A program made the translations under genes and the position numbers. 64,000 nt of DNA, taken from Rickettsia typhi. GTDB taxonomy: Bacteria; Pseudomonadota; Alphaproteobacteria; Rickettsiales; Rickettsiaceae. A model generated the notes under the pieces. It did not search any database, had not been told where the DNA came from, and saw only the letters and a list, made by a program, of their open reading frames with translations. Location of the stretch: assembly GCA_945865485.1 (NCBI GenBank), contig CAMBEC010000008.1, forward strand, positions 19,816 through 83,815. The letters run 5' to 3'. Position 1 is the first letter of the stretch, and each line of letters opens with the position of its first letter. Of the stretch, positions 8,770 through 17,124 are shown piece after piece.

Positions 8770-11715
8770 CTAGACATCAATTGTAGATTCATCAGCAACT
8801 TGACCTAATAAGCTCTGCATCTGATCTTGTATAGACTTCATATGTCCCAGGATATCTTCGCCATTGTGATTCATAATTGCCAGTTCAACAAAGTTATTCA
8901 GCCACGCTTTTTGATTTATAGAGCTTTCGTCTTTTCTACAATAAAAATGTTCAGGATGAAACTGAGTAGCAAAATGAATAGATGAAGAATATGACATGGG
9001 GACGCCGCTCTCAGATATAGCTCCTAGGGTTAACTTGCCTAAATTACCGCTAACTGCTGCATAATGGTGCGCCGTGTCGCTTTTAAATGTAATTTCAGGA
9101 AACACTCCTGTCTTTAGCATTTGTGATTGTTGTTCTTTAGTCAGGACCATGTAGTAAGGAAGAGTTCCTTTAAGATAGGTGATAGTGTGTTGGCCATGGT
9201 CATAGCCTTTTAACGGTGCTAATGTGCCTTTATAGTTTAATACTAGGTGTTGTGCACCAGCGCACATACCAACATACGGAGCTGCTTTGTCTGCGGCCTT
9301 TGTTAAAACAATCTGGTATAGTTTCTCGATAGGATGTATTAGTGGGCAATCTTCAAGTTTAAAAGTTTTGTGACCAGGATAGCTATCGCCTGCACCAGGG
9401 TTAATAAATGCGTCGAATTGATCAAGGAAATCCACTCCGGCCTTGTCTACCATCTCAAGTGTAATAAGATGAAATACAACGTTTGGATAATTTTGCATGA
9501 GCAGTCTAGCTACCGACCAAGCGCCAGTTGACCAAAAATCATTTCCGTTACTGATTGCAATGTGAGTTAAATTATCTTTAAATAAGTTATTTAAATCTAC
9601 GCTCTCCTTATATAAAGCAAATAAAGGATCGTTTGACAATTCAATAATGCGTTCAGCAACAGAGGAACCAGTAGAAATTAGCAAATCCGCTAAACTTTCT
9701 CCGTTTTCTTTGTCAACAATATCGATATCTTTCAATTGAGACGCGATTTTATTAGCTAATTGTTCGGATTCTTTAGTTGGTTCTTCTGAATTAAAGCTGG
9801 TAATTATATTGAATAAATCAATTGTTGAAGTTTTGTTATTATTTGCTTGATAGATGTCATGTCCAGCGTCGATTAGTTCATCTGCTAATGTTAGTTTTTT
9901 TGCGAGTATAGCAAGTTGTAATGCGGAGTAACCCCATTTATTTGTAAAATCTTGACCATGTAGTTGCTTTGCTGTGAGTTCGATATCAGGATTTAATACC
10001 TCTCTTGCGAATGGGGATAAGTCCGAGCTATTTTTTCCGTATGCGCAATATAAATCATATATATCCGATACAATTGTAATATTACTTATAGATGCTCCTG
10101 CTGCTCGCATTAATTCCATACAAGCTACTCTGTCAAAAAATTGTGCAAATTTTGTGATCATATCCTGTGAAATTTTTACATTAAAGCTTAATACACCAGT
10201 TATATAAGCTCTAGGGTCAATAGTACTGATACCTAATGCCGTAACGAAATACTCAGCAAACTTAAGGTTGCCACCTGAGATCAACTCATTTAGCAGTTCA
10301 GTAGCATTATCTATTGATGCACCTTCCTTGATAGCTTCTTTTAGCAAATCTAGATCATTATATTCAATGGCATATTGGGATATAATATCAGCATTAATTA
10401 ATTTTGATTTATTGAGTAATTTTAAAATTTCGATACTAGGGGCTATAGGTAACATTTTTCCGGAAGGAGGGGTATAGTAACTTTTCTTTGATAGCTGTTC
10501 TATGAAGTAATCGTTGAGTTCTAAGTCGTAACTAACTGCTATTGCAACTAATTTTTCTAAATAAATATTTATTGTAGCTGTTTCATAAGTGTTTGTTTGA
10601 TGGTTATGTTTTGGTAGTGCAAGATCATATATAGTTTTTGCTAAAGTATTTGGGTTTAAACCTTTCTCTACGAGTAGTTCTATTTGTACTTTTGTAAGAG
10701 ATTCAAGATTCAAAGGAAAAGAGTTCAAATCACCGCACAAATCTATAATTAGTTGTAAATGATTTTGTACAAACTCGGGCGTACAAAAAGGGATTTTTTG
10801 AAGCTCAGCTCCTTTTGACACTATATGTCTGATAAGTAGCTCTTGCTTGTCTATTAAACTCTGGCTCTTGATAGATTCCCCTTTTTCTTGGCTATATTCA
10901 TTTGGGGTTAATTGAATAATTTTTTGCAAGATATTTTGTACGGGTACAATATTATTACCAATAAGTAGATCTATAAAATCGGCGGTAAAATTATTAAGTG
11001 AAGGAAAATAATTATCGTCAAAGTCTTTTATACTAAAACCATGTTTTTGTACAATTTTTAGCAGACGTAATTGACCTGCAGGGGTGCTGCTCTCGGTTGA
11101 CGCCCTGAAAACACTTGCAAGCGTAAGTCCATTCTCTATAAGTAAATCAATTGCAGTAGTTGGCAAAAAACTTGGAATGCTATAAAGATTTGGGAGTAAG
11201 GCGTTTGTTCCATTTTTAAGAGCAATCTGAATTAAATCGGTACATTCTTTATCGCGTTCGATATTATAATAACTCATAATATGGCTAAGTGCCGAGGACG
11301 GATTGGAGCCCATTGCGATCATAAGTTCTAAAGATCTAGCTGTTGGTAGGGTATCGAACCAAAAATCAAAATTAGACTTTATGCCTTCATCATTAAACAC
11401 TTCAAGAACAGACTCTTGTATAAGGTTGTTTTGTATAGACATAACATAATTAAACACCGATTCTTGTGATGCTGCAGATTGTGCTATATGCGCAAGCCCT
11501 TTAGGAGAAAGTACAACTTGTTCGTTAAGTCCATATAAATTAACGCCTGAATATAAGTCCTGCACAGTGGCGTGAGAATGTTCTTCCTTTAGCAATACAT
11601 GTATTTCGTTATTAGGTGTATCCTCCTTAAAAGAGGAAATCATTTGATGCCATCTTATTGACGACTGAATAAATTCTTTTGTGTTATCTGGAACAGTTAG
11701 TACAATTTCTTTCAT
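8770..11715 (-). CDS. Ankyrin-like repeat protein fused to a class I glutamine amidotransferase / C26 peptidase-like domain
   Basis: A 981-residue protein without signal peptide or membrane spans. Residues about 120-690 are built of degenerate ankyrin-like helix pairs, such as AIDLLIENGLTLASVF, QIELLVEKGLNPNTL and, best preserved, NKWGYSALQLAILAKKLTLADELIDAGHDI (about 592-621). From about 710 the fold changes to a class I amidotransferase. INPGAGDSYPG is followed by VGMCAGAQHLVL with the nucleophile Cys818, and ATQFHPEHFY holds His920 and Glu922, completing the Cys-His-Glu triad. The surrounding motifs are closest to gamma-glutamyl hydrolase-type (peptidase C26, PuuD-like) domains. The ankyrin part suggests host protein binding, so a secreted effector that cuts gamma-glutamyl or amide bonds is possible; this is inference. 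It is followed by its own terminator. Confidence 0.85.
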   Translation of the reverse strand: MKEIVLTVPDNTKEFIQSSIRWHQMISSFKEDTPNNEIHVLLKEEHSHATVQDLYSGVNLYGLNEQVVLSPKGLAHIAQSAASQESVFNYVMSIQNNLIQESVLEVFNDEGIKSNFDFWFDTLPTARSLELMIAMGSNPSSALSHIMSYYNIERDKECTDLIQIALKNGTNALLPNLYSIPSFLPTTAIDLLIENGLTLASVFRASTESSTPAGQLRLLKIVQKHGFSIKDFDDNYFPSLNNFTADFIDLLIGNNIVPVQNILQKIIQLTPNEYSQEKGESIKSQSLIDKQELLIRHIVSKGAELQKIPFCTPEFVQNHLQLIIDLCGDLNSFPLNLESLTKVQIELLVEKGLNPNTLAKTIYDLALPKHNHQTNTYETATINIYLEKLVAIAVSYDLELNDYFIEQLSKKSYYTPPSGKMLPIAPSIEILKLLNKSKLINADIISQYAIEYNDLDLLKEAIKEGASIDNATELLNELISGGNLKFAEYFVTALGISTIDPRAYITGVLSFNVKISQDMITKFAQFFDRVACMELMRAAGASISNITIVSDIYDLYCAYGKNSSDLSPFAREVLNPDIELTAKQLHGQDFTNKWGYSALQLAILAKKLTLADELIDAGHDIYQANNNKTSTIDLFNIITSFNSEEPTKESEQLANKIASQLKDIDIVDKENGESLADLLISTGSSVAERIIELSNDPLFALYKESVDLNNLFKDNLTHIAISNGNDFWSTGAWSVARLLMQNYPNVVFHLITLEMVDKAGVDFLDQFDAFINPGAGDSYPGHKTFKLEDCPLIHPIEKLYQIVLTKAADKAAPYVGMCAGAQHLVLNYKGTLAPLKGYDHGQHTITYLKGTLPYYMVLTKEQQSQMLKTGVFPEITFKSDTAHHYAAVSGNLGKLTLGAISESGVPMSYSSSIHFATQFHPEHFYCRKDESSINQKAWLNNFVELAIMNHNGEDILGHMKSIQDQMQSLLGQVADESTIDV

Positions 11716-11893
11716 GAATAATAATTTAGTTTTGTTGGGTTTGAATGCTTAATTTACTATATAAATCATAATTCATATTATAAATATATGTAAATGGTTT
11801 TGTATATAAAATTTCGAATATTTAACCAGCTAAACAACTCTTAAGCATAAGTGGTAAAGGTCACATGTATATTACACGGTTATACCGGTTACA

Positions 11894-11956
11894 GTCATAC
11901 CGGGCTTGACCCGGTATCTTCTTTGTTTCATGAGATACCGGATCCAAGCCCAGTAG
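11894..11956. repeat. Palindromic repeat unit
   Basis: GTCATACCGGGCTTGACCC followed by GGTATCT forms a small hairpin. A second, inverted half (AGATACCGGATCCAAGCCC) follows, making one larger imperfect palindrome of about 63 bases. It lies just downstream of the stomatin-like gene and may help end its transcript. Confidence 0.75.
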
Positions 11957-11973
11957 ACTATAAGCGGTTAGGA

Positions 11974-12900
11974 TTACTTTTTACCGGTAGATGTTTTTAC
12001 ATTGTTAAATATAGTCATAGCTTGGGCTATTACGCTGCTTGGAGACCCTAAATCGGCTGGTAGCAGAATTGTGTTTGAATCTTTAGCTAACTTACTAAAT
12101 GCTTCTATGTATTGATGGGCAACTTTCAGCGATACGGCGTCTGCGCCTCCGTCTTGTTTTATTGCGCTAGCAACTATGCTAATCCCTTTAGCGGTCGCCT
12201 CGGCTACAAATAATATCGCTTCCCCTTCACCTTTTGCTCTATTTACTTGGTCGGTATAAGCGGCTTCTGACTTAAGGACAACCTGAGCTTTTTCACCTTC
12301 AGAAACGTTTATTTGAGCTTGTCTATGCCCCTCTGATTCCATTATTCTTGCGCGTTTTTGTCTTTCTGCGGCTACTTCCAGTTCCATAGCCTCTAGGATA
12401 GTAGTAGGTGGCTGAATATCTTTTATTTCATAACGCATGCATTGGATTCCCCAGTTTGTAGCGGCCTGGTTAATTGAAGAGACAATAGCATGATTTAATG
12501 TTTCTCTTTCTTCAAAAGTTCTGTCTAGTTTTAATTTTCCTATTTCAGAACGCATAGTGGTTTGAGCTAGCTGAGTGATTGCATAATATGGATTTTCGAC
12601 ACCGTATGAAGCTGCAACAGCGTCAATAATTTTGACGTATAATACGCCGTCTATAAGGAGAGTAACATTGTCATTTGATATCGCTGTTTGTGCGTGAACA
12701 TCAACCGCTTGCTCCTTTAGGGTGTGTTTGTAAGCTACTCTCTGAATAATTGGTACGATTATATTAAGACCAGGTTCAAGAACCTTGTCGTATTTACCAA
12801 GCCTTTCCAAGACCCACGCTTGCTGCTGAGGTACGATTTTTATCATGAATATTAGTGCTATTATGGCTAGAGCACTTATTGAAAGTAGTAATATGTCCAT
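11974..12900 (-). CDS. SPFH/Band 7 (stomatin-like, QmcA family) membrane protein
   Basis: A 308-residue protein with one N-terminal membrane helix (residues about 2-20), then the SPFH domain (IVPQQQAWVLERLGKY through about residue 180). After that comes the alanine/glutamate-rich coiled-coil region (AAERQKRARIMESEGHRQAQINVSEGEKAQ), where alternating E-A-E repeats drive oligomer rings. The order and length match the bacterial stomatin/QmcA type that scaffolds membrane microdomains and often works with membrane proteases. No NfeD-type partner gene is adjacent. The function in this organism is inferred from family. Confidence 0.9.
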   Translation of the reverse strand: MDILLLSISALAIIALIFMIKIVPQQQAWVLERLGKYDKVLEPGLNIIVPIIQRVAYKHTLKEQAVDVHAQTAISNDNVTLLIDGVLYVKIIDAVAASYGVENPYYAITQLAQTTMRSEIGKLKLDRTFEERETLNHAIVSSINQAATNWGIQCMRYEIKDIQPPTTILEAMELEVAAERQKRARIMESEGHRQAQINVSEGEKAQVVLKSEAAYTDQVNRAKGEGEAILFVAEATAKGISIVASAIKQDGGADAVSLKVAHQYIEAFSKLAKDSNTILLPADLGSPSSVIAQAMTIFNNVKTSTGKK

Positions 12901-13055
12901 AAATTTAAAACCGTTAAGTTAATTTTGTTACTCATCCTACTATATCACAAAGAGTTTCTATTAAAAAATATTAATATAAAAAGGTAATAAATTTCTTCGT
13001 AACTAGCAACTTGTTACCTAAATATCACTTGACTCTATAAAAATTTGGCTTTATT

Positions 13056-13090
13056 TTCCATCTAGATCCATAAAATCCCATATTAACCCA
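13056..13090 (-). promoter_or_regulatory. MraZ-type operator: four 5-mers with 5-base spacers
   Basis: On the plus strand the 5-mers TTCCA (13056), ATCCA (13066), TCCCA (13076) and ACCCA (13086) are spaced exactly 10 bases apart. Read on the minus strand they are TGGGT, TGGGA, TGGAT and TGGAA. This matches the TGGGN direct repeats with 5-base spacers to which MraZ binds in other bacteria. The site ends 73 bases before the mraZ start, so autoregulation of the division cluster by MraZ is expected. Confidence 0.8.
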
Positions 13091-13124
13091 TTTCTTACCA
13101 AATTTTGTGTTAAATTATATTCAA

Positions 13125-13153
13125 GGCGTAATACGCCATACTTATTGCGGCAA
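13125..13153 (+). promoter_or_regulatory. Two short palindromes in the mraZ leader region
   Basis: GGCGTA-A-TACGCC (13125-13137) is a perfect odd palindrome and TTGC-G-GCAA (13145-13153) is a second one. Both lie just before the mraZ ATG (13164). They could be leader hairpins or binding sites. No canonical -35/-10 pair stands out clearly. Confidence 0.35.
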
Positions 13154-13163
13154 TATATAAAAT

Positions 13164-13628
13164 ATGAATATTTTTCTTTCTAAGTATGTAAATAAAATTG
13201 ACACGAAGGGTAGAGTATCAATCCCCGCGAGTTACAGAGCTGCTCTTGGGCAAGAAAATTTTAGCGGTATTATCGTTTATCCATCCTTTAAAAATAATTG
13301 TATTGAGGCATGCAGTATGTCTCATCTTGAGGAATTAAGCCGTATCATTCAAAGCCTTGACCCGTATTCAGATGAAAGAGATGCTTTTGAAACTATTGTT
13401 CTTGGTGAGGCTATCCAGCTTCAATTTGATAACGAGGGTAGAGTTACGCTACCTTCTTATTTAACCACTCAAATTGGCGTTACCACGCAGGCGTGTTTTG
13501 TTGGAAAAGGTTTGGTTTTTGAAATATGGAATCCTGAAAATTTTGAAAAATATTTAAAGTCTGCGCGATTAATTGCTCAGGACAATAGGTCTATCTTAAA
13601 AAATAAACATTATGGTTCAGGGGAATAG
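13164..13628 (+). CDS. mraZ: Transcriptional regulator MraZ
   Basis: A 154-residue protein with the two AbrB/SpoVT-like MraZ repeats. The first is [19 protein letters not shown] (residues about 10-28) and the second is [20 protein letters not shown] (about 93-112), each carrying the DxxGR(V)xxP core. MraZ forms rings that bind repeats in front of its own operon, and a matching four-repeat operator lies upstream here. It is the first gene of the division and cell-wall cluster and is followed after 3 bases by rsmH. Length is normal. Confidence 0.97.
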   Translation: MNIFLSKYVNKIDTKGRVSIPASYRAALGQENFSGIIVYPSFKNNCIEACSMSHLEELSRIIQSLDPYSDERDAFETIVLGEAIQLQFDNEGRVTLPSYLTTQIGVTTQACFVGKGLVFEIWNPENFEKYLKSARLIAQDNRSILKNKHYGSGE

Positions 13629-13631
13629 ATA

Positions 13632-14597
13632 ATGGATTTAAGTGAAACAGTACAAAATAGGTCAAATTCTCCTCACCGTTCTGTGTTGCTTAATGAGGTT
13701 ATTGAGTATTTATCCATAAAAGATGGTGGTAGATATCTCGATTGCACCTTTGGTGCTGGCGGCTATACGAGAGCAATTTTATCAAAGGGTGATTGTTACG
13801 TAACGGCCATTGATCAGGACCCAACTGTAATAAAGTTTGCCAATGACCTTTCTTCGGACTATGGAGATAGATTTAATTTTATTCAAACAAACTTCTCAGA
13901 AGTAGCTTCAAGGCTACAGGGTAAAAATTTTGATGGAGTGGTACTTGATTTAGGAATTTCCTCAATGCAAGTAGACCAGGCTGCGAGAGGGTTTTCTTTT
14001 ATGCAAGATGGTCCACTCGACATGAGAATGAGTGTTACTGGCATGAGTGCAGCAGAGTTCTTGGAAACGGCTTCCGAACAAGAAATAGCTGACATCATAT
14101 ATAAATATGGTGAAGAAGTGCAATCAAGGGCTATCGCGAAAAATATTGTTTATTATCGCCAGACAGATCGTATTGATACAACTTTGAAATTAGCTGAAAT
14201 TGTTCGTCAGTCTAAGCATTATCGCTCCGAAAAAATAGATCCTGCTACAAAAACTTTTCAAGCTATCAGAATATATATTAATGACGAGCTCGGGGCCTTG
14301 GAACGATTTCTTGCCAATGCCGAAGGTCTATTAGTGCCAGGTGGTAGAATTATAGTTGTTTCGTTTCATTCTCTTGAAGATAGTATTGTTAAAAATTTCT
14401 TTAAGGAAAGTTCTGTAAAAAAAATTGCTAAATCAAAATACTCAAAAGAAATAAATAATTTTCCCGAGGGAAAATGGCTCCAAATTATTACTAAAAAACC
14501 TTTGGTTCCTTCGCGTGCTGAGGTTCAAGATAATCCAAGGTCCAGATCTGCCAAGCTAAGAGTGGCTGAAAAAATAAGAGGTAACCATGTTACTTGA
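13632..14597 (+). CDS. rsmH: 16S rRNA (cytosine(1402)-N(4))-methyltransferase RsmH
   Basis: A 321-residue SAM-dependent methyltransferase (old name MraW) that modifies C1402 of 16S rRNA in the decoding centre. SAM-binding motif I is YLDCTFGAGGYTRAIL at about residues 37-52. The GVVLDLGISSMQVDQAARGFSFMQDGPLDMRM block, characteristic of RsmH, lies at about 103-133, and IIVVSFHSLEDSIVKNFF near 238. Length and order within the mra cluster are normal. Its stop overlaps the ftsL start by 11 bases. Confidence 0.97.
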   Translation: MDLSETVQNRSNSPHRSVLLNEVIEYLSIKDGGRYLDCTFGAGGYTRAILSKGDCYVTAIDQDPTVIKFANDLSSDYGDRFNFIQTNFSEVASRLQGKNFDGVVLDLGISSMQVDQAARGFSFMQDGPLDMRMSVTGMSAAEFLETASEQEIADIIYKYGEEVQSRAIAKNIVYYRQTDRIDTTLKLAEIVRQSKHYRSEKIDPATKTFQAIRIYINDELGALERFLANAEGLLVPGGRIIVVSFHSLEDSIVKNFFKESSVKKIAKSKYSKEINNFPEGKWLQIITKKPLVPSRAEVQDNPRSRSAKLRVAEKIRGNHVT

Positions 14598-14979
14598 GAA
14601 ATCGCCGATATACATAGTTTTCATAGTGTGTTTAATGTCCATATATGCATTATTTAATATAAAAGAAAATGTTATGAGTATTAAGGGCGAGCTAACAGAA
14701 GTGAACAACCAAGTCCAAGACGAAATTGATAAAATTCACTTATTAAAAGCTGAGTTAGCTTACTTGGCTTCGCCAGAGAGATTAAAAGCTTTAAATGATG
14801 AATACGTTAAGCTTTCTGATACTAACCTCGCTCAAATGGAAATAGATCCAATTATTCAAGATAAAGAGGTTCTTGAAGTTAGAAGAGTTGCGAGCGTTAA
14901 GTTAAGAAGCGAAAATACAAAATGGAGATATAAAAAGGGGCCTAGCAAATACGTGACTATGGCTTCTGGGAAAAAATAA
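14587..14979 (+). CDS. ftsL: FtsL-like cell division protein
   Basis: A 130-residue bitopic membrane protein. A short N-terminus is followed by one membrane helix (residues about 7-24) and a coiled-coil stretch (about 28-62, INGELTEVNNQVQDEIDKI-like heptads), then the ERLKALNDEYVKLS block often seen in alphaproteobacterial FtsL. FtsL joins FtsB and FtsQ to activate septal wall synthesis. The assignment rests on topology and on its place between rsmH and ftsI, since the family is poorly conserved. The start overlaps the rsmH stop by 11 bases. Confidence 0.85.
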   Translation: MLLEKSPIYIVFIVCLMSIYALFNIKENVMSIKGELTEVNNQVQDEIDKIHLLKAELAYLASPERLKALNDEYVKLSDTNLAQMEIDPIIQDKEVLEVRRVASVKLRSENTKWRYKKGPSKYVTMASGKK

Positions 14980-15003
14980 TCCTAGGAGCTTAGTATAATG
15001 CCA

Positions 15004-15145
15004 GTCATCTCGAGCTTGATTCAGGACTCAGGAGAAAATCCTGAAACAAGTTCAGGATAACCAAATCTACGCAAAAAATCAGTCATATCGAGCTTGACTG
15101 GGTATCTCAGGCGACAGAAGGAGATCCTGAATAAAGTTCAGGATG
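15004..15145. repeat. Two palindromic repeat units between ftsL and ftsI
   Basis: The first unit (about 15004-15058) reads GTCATCTCGAGCTTGATTC ... AAGTTCAGGAT and the second (about 15082-15145) GTCATATCGAGCTTGACTG ... AAAGTTCAGGATGA. Each is an imperfect palindrome of the family seen across the window. They separate ftsI from the upstream cluster genes by 261 bases in an otherwise compact operon. Confidence 0.75.
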
Positions 15146-15240
15146 ATCCATAGAGTTCGTAATAAATTTGCCAGTAATTTTTGTCGCAGAAATGATAAAA
15201 ATAATATATATATTGGTAGCAATAGATAAATTTTTAAGAA

Positions 15241-17124
15241 ATGAGTAATTTAATCGCAAATATTAATGGATTAATTTTGGGAGGGAAAGGTGTCATAATC
15301 GCTTTTCTTAAATTTATTATTTATTATTTGTTATATTTAAGAATAGCTCTTCTAAAAACCGCGCATGTTTTATTTGTAAAACGAAGAGGAATCTCATCAA
15401 TATTTCGAGGCTTTAAAGCTTCCTTGGCTGAAAAAATATCTTTAAGGTCTTTGTTCAGTTGGGATTTATCTCATTCAGTTGCGCGTGCTAGGATATTTTT
15501 TGTAATAGGAGGCTTTTCTTTAGTTTTTCTTATAATAAGTATCAGGTTGCTAATTGTAGCTAGTACTGACTATGTAAATTTTCAAAAAACAATGGGTCGT
15601 AAATCAATTCACAGAGTCGATATCACTGACAGAAATAATAATTTACTTGCTGTAAATCTTCCTGGGGCTTCTCTTTATGCTAATCCTAGAAAGATTATTG
15701 ACCCAGAGGAGTCCATCAAAAAATTGTTACTCGTAATACCTGATTTAGATGCAAAAAAGATTTTGGCTGACCTAAAAAGTAATAAAAGTTTTGTTTGGAT
15801 AAAGAGAGATGTTACTCCTCTTGAGCATGAAAAAATATATAACATTGGTATGCCAGGTTTTGGTTTTGAAAGAGAGCAAAAAAGGATTTACACATACGGT
15901 AATTTGTTATCACACGTAATTGGTTATGTGAGTAGGGATATGAATGGCCTTGCGGGTATTGAGCAATTTTTTGAGAAATTCATTACCGGTCAAAAAGAAA
16001 AAGAAGATAGAACTGGTATGGGCGACGTATTGCAACTTTCAATTGATGTTCGTGTACAAAATATTCTTAGTGAAGAGATGGAAACAGTCATGAAGAAATT
16101 CAAGGCTAAAGGAGCTGCAGGAATAATAGTTGATCCAAATAATGGAGAAATTTTAGCCTTAGTAAGCAAGCCTGATTTTGATCCGCATAATCCTGGTGCA
16201 GCTAGAGCTGAACAGTTGTTTAATATGGTTACACAAGGCGTGTATGAAATGGGATCTGGTATGAAGGCCTTAACTGTGGCAGTTGGGCTTGATACTGGAT
16301 CTACGTCAATTAACGATGCTTATGATTTAAGTTATCTTAGGGTCCAGGGTTTTCAAGTTAAAGATCATCCACGTCCCTTAAAAGGGTGGCACTCAGTTCC
16401 ACATATTTTTCTTAAATCAAGTAATGTCGGTTTAGCACAAATTATTCTAGAAACAGGCAAACAAAGTATACTTGAGTACTTAAGAAGATTAAGGTTACTT
16501 GAACCATTACAAATGGAAGTCCTTGAGAGGGCCAGGCCGTTATTTCCGAATTTTTCGCGGTGGACTGATTTAAGTTTAATAACTATGTCATATGGATATG
16601 GCATATCTGTTAGTCCAGCGCATTTTATACAAGCGATGATGCCTATTGTAAATGGAGGTGTTATCTATCCACTAACTTTGGTAAAAAGAGACCCGAAAGA
16701 AAAACTGGTTGGAGAAAGGGTGTTTCAGGAGAGTACTTCACTTGCAATGAGAAAATTAATGCGTCTTGTTGTTACTGATGGCACAGGTTCAAAAGCTGAG
16801 GTTAAAGGCTATTATGTTGGGGGTAAAACTGGGACAGCCGAGATTGCGCATGCTGGCGGATATGATAAAAACAGAAGAATGTCATCTTTCTTTGGTATTG
16901 TTCCTGCGTCAAATCCAAAATATATAATATATATAGTCTATAATGAGCCAGTAGGAATTAAGGAATCTTTTGGTTTTGCTGGCGGTGGTTGGACTGCTGC
17001 TCCAACAGTTGGCGCTGTTCTTAAAAGGTTAGTAGCGCTTTATGGTATGACTAAGGTTGACGAGGATAGTGAAGAGGTGCAGGAGTTAAATAACATTGAG
17101 TATAAGATAAGAGATGAAACTTAA
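15241..17124 (+). CDS. ftsI: Peptidoglycan D,D-transpeptidase FtsI (PBP3) with N-terminal extension
   Basis: A 627-residue class B penicillin-binding protein that crosslinks septal peptidoglycan. The transpeptidase motifs are all present: SxxK at 339-342 (GSGMK), SSN at 393-395 and KTGTAE from 529. The pedestal domain follows the usual FtsI membrane helix at about residues 85-107. The first 80 residues are extra: a second hydrophobic stretch (about 18-45) and a basic linker. No alternative ATG exists before residue 118, so the extension is either real or begins at a non-ATG codon. The stop overlaps the murE start by 11 bases. A full active site suggests the cell makes crosslinked wall material. 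Confidence 0.95.
   Translation: MSNLIANINGLILGGKGVIIAFLKFIIYYLLYLRIALLKTAHVLFVKRRGISSIFRGFKASLAEKISLRSLFSWDLSHSVARARIFFVIGGFSLVFLIISIRLLIVASTDYVNFQKTMGRKSIHRVDITDRNNNLLAVNLPGASLYANPRKIIDPEESIKKLLLVIPDLDAKKILADLKSNKSFVWIKRDVTPLEHEKIYNIGMPGFGFEREQKRIYTYGNLLSHVIGYVSRDMNGLAGIEQFFEKFITGQKEKEDRTGMGDVLQLSIDVRVQNILSEEMETVMKKFKAKGAAGIIVDPNNGEILALVSKPDFDPHNPGAARAEQLFNMVTQGVYEMGSGMKALTVAVGLDTGSTSINDAYDLSYLRVQGFQVKDHPRPLKGWHSVPHIFLKSSNVGLAQIILETGKQSILEYLRRLRLLEPLQMEVLERARPLFPNFSRWTDLSLITMSYGYGISVSPAHFIQAMMPIVNGGVIYPLTLVKRDPKEKLVGERVFQESTSLAMRKLMRLVVTDGTGSKAEVKGYYVGGKTGTAEIAHAGGYDKNRRMSSFFGIVPASNPKYIIYIVYNEPVGIKESFGFAGGGWTAAPTVGAVLKRLVALYGMTKVDEDSEEVQELNNIEYKIRDET

Noticed and set aside
9974..10477. Plus-strand open frames inside the ankyrin-fusion gene
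   Set aside because: They are antisense shadows of a long conserved-plan gene.
11851..12051. Plus-strand open frame running through a palindromic repeat into the stomatin-like gene
   Set aside because: Its coding part is made of repeat DNA and antisense of a good gene.
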